From assembly GCA_964612675.1 (NCBI GenBank), contig CAZTDD010000016.1, positions 1 to 64,000 of the forward strand: a stretch of DNA of 64,000 nucleotides, given 5' to 3'. The DNA is from CAZTDD01 sp964612675 (GTDB taxonomy: Bacteria; Hinthialibacterota; Hinthialibacteria; Hinthialibacterales; JAKPRU01). Below, piece by piece: positions 42,849 to 52,460 of the stretch (its first letter is position 1; the number at the start of each line of letters is the position of its first letter). Below the pieces are notes generated by a model. It was not told the origin of the DNA. It was given only the letters and a program-made list of their open reading frames with translations, and made no database searches. The position numbers and the translations under genes are program-made.

Positions 42849-44294
42849 CTATTCCGTCGATCTCCCGGAGCGGATCAGAGCCATGGCCGAGCGGGCGGCG
42901 CCCCAAAGGTACTTTGGTGAGGGATGACTCACAATACGTCCCACATAATCCGCCCACACTCGCGGCCTCAAATAAAACTCTCGCATCAGCCGCGATTGCC
43001 AAGTCCGGAGTTCCTGTTCACTCAAGCCGTGCGGCACAAAAACCGGCTGCAGGAGATTCATAGTAGACCAGTCCCCTGCCAAAACACCATATTCCTCGGC
43101 ATTCCTGGAGAGCGGCGATCCCGGAAAAGGGGTCATACACATCACACTCACATCCGACAGCGGGAGTTTTAGCATAAAGCGGCGAGTCTCCTCGAGAGTC
43201 TCACCGGTTTCGCCAGGATGTCCCACGATAAAGAATCCTTTCGACCGAATACCCACCCGGTACGATTCTCGAACCGCCTCCTCGACCTGCTGTATTGTCA
43301 CTCGTTTACCCACACCGTCCAGAATCCGCTGCGCCCCGCTTTCAATTCCGAATGAAATATACCAACATCCCGCCCTCTGCATCAGTTTCAGAAGATCCGG
43401 TTTTGCGAGATCGACACGACTGTTACACGCCCAGGAGAGTCTCAAATCCGACTGGATCAACGCCTCGCAAACCGCCCGCAGTCGCTGAGGCAGGAACATG
43501 AATGTATCGTCTTCAAATGTGATATCGCGGATTCCGTAATCGGTTACCAGACGTCGAAGCATGTCGACCAGGTATTCCGCCGAATACCCCCGCACCTTCG
43601 AACCGAACACGCTGGTATCGCAGAACGTACATTGATAGGGACACCCTCGTGAAGTAACAATGGAGGTGGACGGCAGCCTTTGTACTTTGAAATAAGGTGG
43701 GTTATATCGTTCGGGAAATCCCGGCAGTAAATCCCACGCCGGATGTGGGAGTGCGTTCATGTCGGTGACACCATCGCGACGCTGCGTTTGCACGATATTG
43801 CCATCGCTGTCGCGATAGGCGACCCCTTCTACGTTTGAGACATCGACCCCTGCAGCCAAGGCATTCAAGAGATCGAGGATTGTGTCTTCCGCTTCTCCCA
43901 ACACGGCAATGTCCAGATGAGAACAGCGCTTGAGTGTGTCACTCGGCACGGCAGTGACGTGCGGTCCCCCGACGATCGTGCGCGTCTGCGGCCGCCGCTG
44001 CTTCAGCGTTTCAGCAAATCGTTCTGCCCCGAGTATCGACAGAGTGGTCGCGCTGAAACCGACGACGTTCGGCTGGATCGCTCCAACTCGTTCCAATGCC
44101 TGTTCAAACGAGAGATTTTCCGCGGCCGCATCCAGCAGCGCGACACGGTATCCTTTCTCACGCACGACGGCGGCGAGAATCAGGAGGCCGAGGCTGGGCG
44201 TCAGGTTGCCCGCGTCGGATAGATCACCGTACCGATCCTCCAGAGGACACGGCGGCGTCATGAACAGGATATCGATTTCACTCGGAACTGTCAT
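42849..44294 (-). CDS. B12-binding-domain radical SAM protein (BchE/HpnP-like class)
   Basis: 481 residues: cobalamin-type N-domain (ILFMTPPCPLEDRYG, LGLLILAAVVREKGYRVALLDA, then IVGGPHVTAVP) and a radical SAM core with SRGCPYQCTFC (Cx3Cx2C) near residue 208, followed by IESGAQRILDGVGK. First gene of the three-gene operon. The start is uncertain: ATG at 44294 is used, while a GTG at 44309 would add five residues; neither has a clear ribosome site. Confidence 0.88.
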   Translation of the reverse strand: MTVPSEIDILFMTPPCPLEDRYGDLSDAGNLTPSLGLLILAAVVREKGYRVALLDAAAENLSFEQALERVGAIQPNVVGFSATTLSILGAERFAETLKQRRPQTRTIVGGPHVTAVPSDTLKRCSHLDIAVLGEAEDTILDLLNALAAGVDVSNVEGVAYRDSDGNIVQTQRRDGVTDMNALPHPAWDLLPGFPERYNPPYFKVQRLPSTSIVTSRGCPYQCTFCDTSVFGSKVRGYSAEYLVDMLRRLVTDYGIRDITFEDDTFMFLPQRLRAVCEALIQSDLRLSWACNSRVDLAKPDLLKLMQRAGCWYISFGIESGAQRILDGVGKRVTIQQVEEAVRESYRVGIRSKGFFIVGHPGETGETLEETRRFMLKLPLSDVSVMCMTPFPGSPLSRNAEEYGVLAGDWSTMNLLQPVFVPHGLSEQELRTWQSRLMREFYLRPRVWADYVGRIVSHPSPKYLWGAARSAMALIRSGRSTE

Positions 44295-44384
44295 TTTGTC
44301 ATACAACACAGGTCTTAGCTTCGAAGATAGGTTACCTGAAAGGGTGTGGGATGAAGAAGGCTGTGGGGTGAGAGTGCTACCGAC

Positions 44385-44409
44385 GGCTCGGCGGGAGCCT
44401 CGCCCTCCC
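44385..44409. repeat. GGCTCGGCGGGAGCC repeat, single arm
   Basis: One arm of the palindromic element described at 11328-11430, here without its partner arm. The spacer 44310-44707 holds this, the repeat at 44580-44665, and no gene. Confidence 0.7.
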
Positions 44410-44579
44410 GAGCTCTGTATTGCATGACTAAATGCCCACTATCGAAAGACTCTCGGCTCAACTCTCAGCTCAATCCCTTGACCCCAATAGAGGACTGCTG
44501 CTATTCCTTTCGAGCCCCAGACCGTCGATGCCCGTGATTGGAGAAAGAAAACGAGGCTGTTCGCGGCTGGTTACTTCAC

Positions 44580-44665
44580 CGTCATCGCGAGCAAAGCGTG
44601 GCGATCTCTTTTCTTACGTGTCCTAGCAGCGAGATTCCCACGTCGCTTCGCTCCTCGGAATGACG
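44580..44665. repeat. CGTCATNGCGAG-type palindromic repeat
   Basis: GTCATCGCGAGCAAAGCG followed by a loop and then CGCTTCGCTCCTCGGAATGAC, with GATCTC and GAGATTCCC as inner arms. This is the widespread intergenic palindrome known from many unrelated bacterial genomes. It lies just before the URO-D-like gene. Confidence 0.75.
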
Positions 44666-44707
44666 GTCATGGTGCGCTCTTCCGAAAAGAAATGGTGAGG
44701 CCCGTAC

Positions 44708-45760
44708 ATGAACGACGAAATCCGAAACGCGCTGCGGGGGAACCCCATCGACAGCGTCCACTGTACGATCCATTCAAGTATTCTCCATTCCATGACCGGC
44801 GAGGCCGAACGGCATCTCCGCAATCAAGGATTCACCATCGCCGAAAAAGGTGTTTCCGCATACATTCCGGTGACGGAAGATATGACAATTGAAACGCAAC
44901 AGCATTGGCTCGACTACGGGATCGGCACCGAAACTCTCTACAAGACGCCCGTAGGCGTATTGACCGAAAAGAAAGAAACCGGGTCGGACGGCAGCGAATG
45001 GATCAGAGAATATGCGGTAAAAACCGTTGAGGATCTTTCTGCGCTCAAATGGATACTCGCCCACACAAAGTACTATCCAAATGATCAAGCGATCATGAAT
45101 GCGGAGAATCGACTCGGCAATGACGGCGTCGTCGTCTGCCGTCTGATGCGCTCGCCGCTGCAAACTCTATTTGTCGATTGGATCGGCGCACAACAGACGA
45201 TCCTGTTGCTCTACGATTATCCCGATGAGATGGCTGATTTAATGAAAGAAATGCAGAAGAATTTCTTTCGCGCGATCGAGTTGACCGCAAAATCGCCCGC
45301 GCGGATTGTGTGGTCGGCGGAAAATGTAACCTCGATTCTGACAAGCCCGCCACTGTTCGAGAAATACTGTCTTCCTTTCTATAACGAAGTCGCCGATCTG
45401 ATGCATGAGAATGGGAAACTGTACGGCGTCCACATGGACGGGAACCTAGCCGCACTCAAGGAACTCATCGGAGAAACAAGACTGGATTTCATCGAGGGGT
45501 TTACGCCGCCGCCCATGTGCGATCTGGACGTAAAAGAGGCGTTGGACGCCTGGCCGGGGAAAGTATTGTGGGTCAATTTTCCCGGAAGTATTTTGATGCA
45601 GTCCGAGCAAACGATAATTGACTACACGGTGGAACTTCTGAATATCGGCATGAAGACGGGGCGTTTCTTACTTACAATATCGGAGGATCTACCCAATTGG
45701 CGAGAGAATCTCAAAGTTCTGAAAAAAGGGATTGACGCCTATGAGATGCGAGGCACGTAG
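44708..45760 (+). CDS. uroporphyrinogen decarboxylase-superfamily protein
   Basis: 350 residues with the URO-D/corrinoid-methyltransferase TIM-barrel pattern: the middle segment LPFYNEVADLMHENGKLYGVHMDGNLAALKELI, and DFIEGFTPPPMCDLDVKEA near the C-terminus. Members of this branch are mostly not haem enzymes but handle methyl groups or unknown substrates; the catalytic class is not clear here. No other haem genes are near. GGTGAGG precedes the ATG. It is convergent with the efflux operon. Confidence 0.82.
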   Translation: MNDEIRNALRGNPIDSVHCTIHSSILHSMTGEAERHLRNQGFTIAEKGVSAYIPVTEDMTIETQQHWLDYGIGTETLYKTPVGVLTEKKETGSDGSEWIREYAVKTVEDLSALKWILAHTKYYPNDQAIMNAENRLGNDGVVVCRLMRSPLQTLFVDWIGAQQTILLLYDYPDEMADLMKEMQKNFFRAIELTAKSPARIVWSAENVTSILTSPPLFEKYCLPFYNEVADLMHENGKLYGVHMDGNLAALKELIGETRLDFIEGFTPPPMCDLDVKEALDAWPGKVLWVNFPGSILMQSEQTIIDYTVELLNIGMKTGRFLLTISEDLPNWRENLKVLKKGIDAYEMRGT

Positions 45761-45792
45761 CCGATATATACGGCACTGTTCGCCGGTGGGAT

Positions 45793-47229
45793 TTACCGCG
45801 ATGAACGTTCCATCGCCTCCCATCCCCCGCCGAGGGCCTTGTAAAGACGGACGAGATTCGTCGAAATCGTGCCTTCGCTGACAGCCAGCTGGTCTTGGAG
45901 AGAGAGCAGGGAGCGCTGCCCATCCAATACGTTATTAAAATCGACCAGCCCGTTTTTGTATTTATCCTGAGAAACCTCTACTGCGGCTTGCGCCGCTTCC
46001 ACGGCCGCCAACAGTGCCTCACGGCGTTTCTGCTCTTCCGCATACGCCACAAGGGCATCCCGAACTTCTTTTATCGCCGTGAGAACCGCTTTCTCATATC
46101 GAGCCAGAGATTGTTCCTGCCGCGCAGTTTGTACCTGAATATTGTTTCGAATAGAACCCGCATGAAAAATAGGCCATGAAATGCTGGGGCCGATATTCCA
46201 TGCCCTGCTGTCTGTTGAAAAGAACGAAGAGGAATCCAACGATTCGAGACCGATAGAACCGAAGAGATAAAACTTCGGATACAGGTCCGATTCGGCCACA
46301 CCGATTCGCTCGGTTTGCGCCGCCAAGCGCCGTTCCGCTGCACGGATATCGGGACGTTGACGAAGGACGTTCGCCGGTATTCCTGTAACCGTCTTGAGAG
46401 AAGAGACAGGAATTGGTTTTGAATCGCGCAGGAGTCTATGAAGGCTTCCAGGCGTTTCGCCGACCAGCACAGCGAGAGCGTTTTGGGCGGCTTCGCGACC
46501 GCTCTGGATCGTTGGGATTGTGGATCGTGTTCTCTCGAGGTTATATCGAGCCTGTTGGACCGCCAATTCGTCGCTGAGCCCTACTTCATAGCTCGATTCA
46601 AGAATCTCCAGAGTTTCCGCCTGCGCTTCCAGGTTGGATTGCGCGACACGCAAGCGTTGCTGCAACGTTCTCAACTCGATATAGTTTCTGGCGATTTCTC
46701 CGGCCAGAGAAACCCAAACCGCTTTGAGGTTGTCCTGTTCGGCCTGTAGGTCCGCACGTGCGGCCGCAATGTTTTTTCGTGTCCCCCCGAAAACATCCAG
46801 CTCCCAATTCGCATCGAAACCGGCTTGATAAAAATCGAGTTCTCCTAGGTCCACAGCCAGATTTTCACTCGATTCGCTCTTTTCATAAACACCTTGAGCA
46901 TCCAGAAACGGAAATAATCGCGACTCGCCGATCCCAAGGAGCCCCCGCGCTTCGCGTACACTCGCCTCCGCTTCACGGAGATCGAGACTCCCCGTCAGCC
47001 CCCGGTGTATCAACTCAGTGAGAACGGGATCGTCCAGCGTATTCCACCATTCCGCCAGCATCTCCGGCGTAATCTCCCCTTGTCCCCGTGAGACACCTTC
47101 CGATTCGGGCTGAAGCACGTCGGAATAGTCCGAGTCGCGCAGCGCAGGTTTTTTGTAATCCGGACCGACAGTGCTGCAACCAAAAAGAATTGCAAATACC
47201 GCCGGAATCATCGGAAGAGTTCTTTTCAT
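45793..47229 (-). CDS. outer-membrane efflux lipoprotein (NodT/OprM type)
   Basis: Outer-membrane channel of the RND system, 478 residues. Lipoprotein signal with Cys18 (LFGCSTVGPDYKKP). Two long helical repeats follow, with the family's RPDIRAAERRLAAQTERIGVA and QSLARYEKAVLTAIKEVRDAL segments. It lies 5 bases after the permease gene and is the last gene of the operon. Confidence 0.93.
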   Translation of the reverse strand: MKRTLPMIPAVFAILFGCSTVGPDYKKPALRDSDYSDVLQPESEGVSRGQGEITPEMLAEWWNTLDDPVLTELIHRGLTGSLDLREAEASVREARGLLGIGESRLFPFLDAQGVYEKSESSENLAVDLGELDFYQAGFDANWELDVFGGTRKNIAAARADLQAEQDNLKAVWVSLAGEIARNYIELRTLQQRLRVAQSNLEAQAETLEILESSYEVGLSDELAVQQARYNLERTRSTIPTIQSGREAAQNALAVLVGETPGSLHRLLRDSKPIPVSSLKTVTGIPANVLRQRPDIRAAERRLAAQTERIGVAESDLYPKFYLFGSIGLESLDSSSFFSTDSRAWNIGPSISWPIFHAGSIRNNIQVQTARQEQSLARYEKAVLTAIKEVRDALVAYAEEQKRREALLAAVEAAQAAVEVSQDKYKNGLVDFNNVLDGQRSLLSLQDQLAVSEGTISTNLVRLYKALGGGWEAMERSSR

Positions 47230-47234
47230 CGGAA

Positions 47235-50200
47235 TTACTCCTCAAACGTTTTAGCCGAATGCTGCGGCGTTCTTTGGAATCTCTCACGAAATGCCTGGAA
47301 GAGAACGTAAAGGGCGGGAATCAGCAGTATCCCAAAAACGGTCGCCACGGTCATTCCCGAACAGACAGTCGTCCCGATAGCTCGTCGGCTTGCCGCTCCG
47401 GCTCCGGCCGCGAAGACCATAGGGAGCGTTCCGAGAACGAATGTAAATGCTGTCATTAATACAGCCCGAAATCGTTCGCTTGCGCCGGTCGCCGCAGCCT
47501 CGACAATCGGCACTCCGCTCTCCCGTTGCTCTTTCGCAAATTCCACGATCAGAATCGCATTTTTGCTCGCGATGCCGACCAGCATAATCAGCCCCAGCTG
47601 CGCGTAAATACTCAACGACAATCCTGCATACTGCAGACCGAGAAGCGCTCCGAGGATCGCCACCGGCAAGGACAGAATCACGGTTATGGGGATTGTCCAA
47701 CTCTCGTATTGGGCAACAAGAAAAAGATAGGCGAATACGAGCGCCATCACAACAAGGGCCATGCCCTCTTGTTCGGTCTTCTTTTCCTGGTAGCTCATAC
47801 CGGACCATGCGACGTCATAGTCTTGAGACAGATTCTCCTCAGCAATACTCTCAATGGCGGAAATCGCCTGACCGGAGCTGACATGCGGCAACGCAACAGC
47901 TGTGACGGACGCGGTTGGAAACAAATTGAAACGTTCAACCTGACGAGGGGAGGTAACGGTTCGCAGAGTGCCAAGGGTATTCATCGGAACCATAGCCCCT
48001 GTTGAACTCTTTACATAAATCTGTTTGACGTCTTGTTCGTTTTTCCTGTACGGCCAATCGGATTGAACATAGACCTGGTATACCTGGCTGCCAAGGTTGA
48101 TATCGTTGACATACCGCGAGCCCAGGTAGGTTTGAAGCGTACCGAAGATGTTTGCAACAGGCACATTCATGGATTCCGCTTTTGTCCGATCCAGATCGAG
48201 GAACAAATGTGGGGTGTTGGCCGCGTAGGCACTGAACGCAAACATAATTTCCGGTGCCTGATTTATCTGTGCAAGGAAATTCCTTAATGTAGCATCCAAT
48301 TCTTGCGGATCGCTCTCCCCGATAGACTGAAGTCGAATTTCGAGCCCACCGGAAGTGCCGAGTCCCCGAATCGCGGGAGGGGTAAACATATTGATCTCCG
48401 CCTCGGAAACCGACGCCATTTTGGGCCGAAGGCGATCCATGATCGCGGAAATATGCAGATCCGGATCGTCTCGTTTACTCCAATGCTCCAAGACAACAGC
48501 CATAAAGCCCATGTTTTCGCCGCGACCGCCGATCAGACTAAAACCGGCAACGCCCACGATTGGACCGACACCCGGTGTTTCCATAACCCATGGAGTGATC
48601 TTGTTCAACACCTCTCGTGTTCGTGACAAATTCGCCCCTTCGGGAAGCTGCAGCGCGAAATAAATAACACCTTGATCTTCATCCGGGATAAACGAGGCCG
48701 GTGTCGTTATCAACAGCATGGCTGTGGCAGCAATAACGATCAGAAGGCAGACAACCGTCACCGCAAGTCGCAGCGACAGCCAGGTGGAGAGAGAAACATA
48801 CCCTTTCTTGCATCCGGTCAGGATACCGTTGAACCAGGCCAGCGGACCGTGCCGTTTGGGTTTGGGAATCCGGAGCATCGTTGCGCATAGCGCCGGACTG
48901 AGAGTCAACGCCGTGACCATGGAAAACAGAACGGCGGAGGAAATCGCGATGGCAAATTGCCGATAGATGCCGCCGGTAATACCGGCAACAAAACCGACCG
49001 GAACGAATATCGCCAGCAGTACCAACGTGGCCGCCACAATCGCACCGGTCACCTGTTTCATTGTTTTAACGGTTGCGGCTCTCTGATCGAGACCTTCTTC
49101 CTGCATCAAATGGATTACGCGTTCAACGACAATAATCGCATTATCGACGACGACGCCGATCGCGAGAATCAAACCAAAGAGCGTAAGAAGGTTGATACTG
49201 TAACCCAGCCCCATCAACACAGCGAACGTTGCAAGCAGCGAAACCGGAATCGCAAGGGTTGGTACAAGCGTGGCGCGCCAATCCTGAAGAAATACATAAC
49301 AGACTAGGACCACCAGACTGAACGTTAGAAACAACGTTGTAATAATTTCTTGAATACTGATGCGAACAAATTCGGTCGCATCGTACATCATTGTATAATC
49401 GAGATCTTCCGGGAATTGTTCTTTGAGGCGGTCAAGTTCTTTATACACCTGATCCATTGCTTCCAGTGCGTTGGTTCCCGGGTTTTGATTCAGTAAAATA
49501 CCGGCTCCCGGAGCTCCGTTCTGGAATGCTTCGTCACCGTACTGGTCGCCGCCCATTTCAACTCGCCCGATGTCTTTCAGACGAACGACAGCCCCATTCG
49601 AGGCGGTGCGGACAACAATTTCCTCAAAATCATCCGGGTCGTTCAGACGGCCTCTCGCCTGCAGCGAAAGCGCCAGTTCAGAATCTTCATTCCCGGGCGC
49701 TGTACCGACCGCACCAACCGCCGCCTGCAGGTTTTGTTTTCGAATCGCATCGACTACATCGTTCGGTCCAAGTCCAAGTGCGGCGAGACGATCGGAGTCG
49801 AGCCATACGCGCATACTGTATTCCGGACCGAATACCATTACGCCGCCAACGCCTGGAATCCGTTTCAACACATTTTTGATATAATTATGCACATAATTAC
49901 TGATATAAAATCGATCGTACGTTCCTTTTGGAGATTGGAAGAATACGATCCCGAGCATACTGGAAGACATCGTACTGATTTCGATGCCCTGTTGGGTTAC
50001 TTCGGGGGGGAGTTTCGGCGTCGCCCGCTGGATACGGTTTTGGACCCGCACCTGCGCAATATCCAATTCCGTTCCGACCGCAAAAGTCACTGTAAGCTCG
50101 TAATTGCCCGCATCATCGCTTTTTGAAGACATGTAAATCATGTCCTCGACACCGTTCATCTCTTCTTCAAGCGGCGCAGCAATGGTATTCGCAATAACTT

Positions 50201-50366
50201 CTGAACTGCCGCCCGGATACCGTGCTCGTACCCGCACCTCCGGTGGCGTAATTTCGGGATATTGGGTTATTGGCAGCGATAGCATCGCCAGCCCGCCGGA
50301 CAACGCCAACACAATCGAGATCACAATCGCGAACCGGGGACGTTCGATAAAAACACTCGATATCAT
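47235..50366 (-). CDS. RND efflux permease (HAE1/AcrB family)
   Basis: Inner-membrane proton/drug antiporter of 1043 residues with the normal two-fold arrangement of 12 membrane helices and two large periplasmic loops. The fourth helix reads GVVVDNAIIVVERV: D408 is kept but the next position, Asp in AcrB, is Asn409; such VDN variants are known in other RND branches. Start overlaps the adaptor stop (ATGA). Substrates are unknown, but the TetR/AcrR-like control suggests toxic organics. Confidence 0.95.
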   Translation of the reverse strand: MISSVFIERPRFAIVISIVLALSGGLAMLSLPITQYPEITPPEVRVRARYPGGSSEVIANTIAAPLEEEMNGVEDMIYMSSKSDDAGNYELTVTFAVGTELDIAQVRVQNRIQRATPKLPPEVTQQGIEISTMSSSMLGIVFFQSPKGTYDRFYISNYVHNYIKNVLKRIPGVGGVMVFGPEYSMRVWLDSDRLAALGLGPNDVVDAIRKQNLQAAVGAVGTAPGNEDSELALSLQARGRLNDPDDFEEIVVRTASNGAVVRLKDIGRVEMGGDQYGDEAFQNGAPGAGILLNQNPGTNALEAMDQVYKELDRLKEQFPEDLDYTMMYDATEFVRISIQEIITTLFLTFSLVVLVCYVFLQDWRATLVPTLAIPVSLLATFAVLMGLGYSINLLTLFGLILAIGVVVDNAIIVVERVIHLMQEEGLDQRAATVKTMKQVTGAIVAATLVLLAIFVPVGFVAGITGGIYRQFAIAISSAVLFSMVTALTLSPALCATMLRIPKPKRHGPLAWFNGILTGCKKGYVSLSTWLSLRLAVTVVCLLIVIAATAMLLITTPASFIPDEDQGVIYFALQLPEGANLSRTREVLNKITPWVMETPGVGPIVGVAGFSLIGGRGENMGFMAVVLEHWSKRDDPDLHISAIMDRLRPKMASVSEAEINMFTPPAIRGLGTSGGLEIRLQSIGESDPQELDATLRNFLAQINQAPEIMFAFSAYAANTPHLFLDLDRTKAESMNVPVANIFGTLQTYLGSRYVNDINLGSQVYQVYVQSDWPYRKNEQDVKQIYVKSSTGAMVPMNTLGTLRTVTSPRQVERFNLFPTASVTAVALPHVSSGQAISAIESIAEENLSQDYDVAWSGMSYQEKKTEQEGMALVVMALVFAYLFLVAQYESWTIPITVILSLPVAILGALLGLQYAGLSLSIYAQLGLIMLVGIASKNAILIVEFAKEQRESGVPIVEAAATGASERFRAVLMTAFTFVLGTLPMVFAAGAGAASRRAIGTTVCSGMTVATVFGILLIPALYVLFQAFRERFQRTPQHSAKTFEE

Positions 50367-51703
50367 GACTGTCCTCCGGTCTCTCCTTCTGAGACACGTA
50401 CTTCGACCTTGTCACCGGGCTGGACTTTCTGAATTCCCTCGACCACAATCCGTTCTCCCATCGAGAGCCCGGAGGTCACACGTTGTTCGCCTCGGTAGGA
50501 TTCGCCAAGAGTGACGGGACGTTGCTCGACTTGATTGTCCGGATCTACCACATAAACGAAATGTCCCTGTTGATCGGTCATGACCGCTTCCTCGGGGATA
50601 ATCGGGACCTTGTCGCTCTCGATAGGTTCCATGATCACGGTCACATAACTGCCCGGAACCAGAAACCGGTCGTCGTTAGAAAAGCGAGCATAAACAGCGA
50701 TGGTCCCGGTTTGCGGATTCATTTCGTTGTCTTCAAAATCCCAACGTCCGATTCCTTCAAAAAGGCTTCCGTTGGGCAACCGCAGGCGTGTATGTACAGC
50801 CGGTCCACGGGTTGTCTGGATTTCTTCGACGACGGACAAATACTCGCGATCGCTCATGGAAAAGACCACGCGAATCGGATCGACCTGCACGATGCGCGCC
50901 AAGGGACCGGTTGACGGCCCAACATAATTGCCCTTCGTAAAGACCGCCTCCCCGATGCGGCCGGTAATCGGCGAGCGGATTTCGGTATATCCCAAATCGA
51001 TACGGGCCAGGTCCAACTCGGCTTCCGCCTTGTGAAGAAGGGCCTCCATCTGCTGAACTGTCGCCTGACCTTGGTCGACTCTGGCCTTCGTCTGTTGGAC
51101 TTTTGATTTCGCGCGCTTCTGATCGCTGATCGCGGTATCCATGTTCGTCTGGGCGACGCTCCGCTTATCCGCGTTCTGAAGCCGTTGGAGATATTTCTCA
51201 GCCCTCACCAGATCGGCCTCAGCGGCCTCCAGATCCGCCTTGGCTGCATCCAGATCGGCTCTCGCTCCGGAGAGATTGGCCTTGGCCTGTTCGAGGGCGG
51301 CCTCGGATAAGGTAACACGGGCGTTGTATTGATCCTGCTCAATGGTGAACAGAAGATCGCCCTGTTCAACCAGGCTGCCTTCCACGAAATGGACAGTGTC
51401 GATGTAGCCAACCACCTGCGCACTGATATCGACTGCCTGAATCGCATCCACGTTGCCGATGTATTCCTTGGGTATTTCGTTGGGGCCCTCACGAACGGCT
51501 TCTATGACGACTGCCGGCGGTCCGGCCGGTCCCTGTCCCGCACCCGGCGGCGGACCGCCCGGTCCCCCGCCGGGCATCATTCCTCGGAGAAACCATCCGA
51601 CGGCGATCAGGCACAGCAGGAGAATCGCCTGGAAGAAGCCCTTCAGTGGACTGATTCTTCGATTTGTTTTGGTGTTCGGGGGCTGACTCTGAATGTCACT
51701 CAC
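50363..51703 (-). CDS. RND periplasmic adaptor (membrane fusion protein)
   Basis: About 446 residues. An N-terminal anchor helix (about 23-42), a Gly/Pro-rich stretch, then the split lipoyl domain around a long coiled-coil hairpin (Ala/Lys/Asp/Glu-rich, about 110-215), the beta-barrel (IRSPITGRIGEAVFTKGNYV) and the membrane-proximal domain. A GTG start at 51703 is preferred because GAGGAG lies 7 bases upstream. It couples translation to the permease by an ATGA overlap and starts 11 bases after the TetR gene. Confidence 0.93.
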   Translation of the reverse strand: MSDIQSQPPNTKTNRRISPLKGFFQAILLLCLIAVGWFLRGMMPGGGPGGPPPGAGQGPAGPPAVVIEAVREGPNEIPKEYIGNVDAIQAVDISAQVVGYIDTVHFVEGSLVEQGDLLFTIEQDQYNARVTLSEAALEQAKANLSGARADLDAAKADLEAAEADLVRAEKYLQRLQNADKRSVAQTNMDTAISDQKRAKSKVQQTKARVDQGQATVQQMEALLHKAEAELDLARIDLGYTEIRSPITGRIGEAVFTKGNYVGPSTGPLARIVQVDPIRVVFSMSDREYLSVVEEIQTTRGPAVHTRLRLPNGSLFEGIGRWDFEDNEMNPQTGTIAVYARFSNDDRFLVPGSYVTVIMEPIESDKVPIIPEEAVMTDQQGHFVYVVDPDNQVEQRPVTLGESYRGEQRVTSGLSMGERIVVEGIQKVQPGDKVEVRVSEGETGGQS

Positions 51704-51714
51704 TATTCGTCTCC

Positions 51715-52341
51715 TCACTTGCACGGTTCGGGGGCTCGGATACTTTGCAGTATTGTGTCGACGGCAACCTCAACACATACAGGCAAATCGCTGGCGGCAA
51801 ACCCACTCAGATGATGCATAACCAATCCTTTGAAGACGCCGAGCAGAATGTCTTCCACCTGCCTGATGTCGGCACTTTCCCTCAATACCCCCTCCTGACG
51901 AGCCTTCGTTAAGACTTTTTCGATCTCTCCAAACGGTGCGTTCTGCAACTGTTCCAGTTTCTGCCGGGTAAACGCCAACGTTTCAGTGGTCCATTCCATT
52001 TGCAGAGCGAGAAAGAAGATGAACTTGCGACAATCATCGTTCTCCAGAATCACCTGTGCTCGTGCAACCAGGTAGTCCTTGAGATCGTCAAGTGTGGATA
52101 CATGAGGAACCTTCTCGGTGACCAGTTCCTGCTCTTTGGCGAACATCGCGTCCATGATCTCCATAAGGAGTTCTTGCCGGTCCTTGAAATGCCAATAGAC
52201 GGCACCTCGGGTCATGCCGATTCGTTTCGCGATGTCAGTGAGCGTCGTGCGGGAGTATCCTTTCTCGGAGAAGACATCGAGCGCCGCATTGAGCAGCTTC
52301 GCCCGGGTCTCCATGGCCTCTTCCTTGGTTTTCCTCGGCAT
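51715..52341 (-). CDS. TetR/AcrR-family repressor of the efflux operon
   Basis: 208 residues. N-terminal helix-turn-helix (LLNAALDVFSEKGYSRTTL, then DIAKRIGMTRGAVYWHFKDR) and a C-terminal ligand domain similar in length to AcrR/TtgR. First gene of the RND operon. A perfect 22-bp palindrome 60 bases upstream is the likely binding site, which would give autoregulation and control of the pump. Confidence 0.93.
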   Translation of the reverse strand: MPRKTKEEAMETRAKLLNAALDVFSEKGYSRTTLTDIAKRIGMTRGAVYWHFKDRQELLMEIMDAMFAKEQELVTEKVPHVSTLDDLKDYLVARAQVILENDDCRKFIFFLALQMEWTTETLAFTRQKLEQLQNAPFGEIEKVLTKARQEGVLRESADIRQVEDILLGVFKGLVMHHLSGFAASDLPVCVEVAVDTILQSIRAPEPCK

Positions 52342-52401
52342 CGAACGACTCCTTGCCTGTTCGTTCTTCTCCGCAAAGCATCAATCGCCTCTGCGGAGAA
52401 G

Positions 52402-52423
52402 ATACATACATGCATGTATGTAT
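52402..52423. promoter_or_regulatory. perfect palindromic operator for the TetR-family repressor
   Basis: Two mirror halves ATACATACATG and CATGTATGTAT form a perfect 22-bp palindrome. The TACATACAT/ATGTATGTA arms match those of the E. coli acrR/Pseudomonas ttgR type operators. It lies between the TetR start and the hemerythrin stop, where the operon promoter should be. Confidence 0.85.
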
Positions 52424-52460
52424 AGAAGTGCTCTGGGGGAAAAGGCGGTGTTAACGGTTC

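Noticed and set aside
44580..44665. Treating the CGTCATNGCGAG palindrome as novel
   Set aside because: This repeat type is already widespread in many bacterial genomes.
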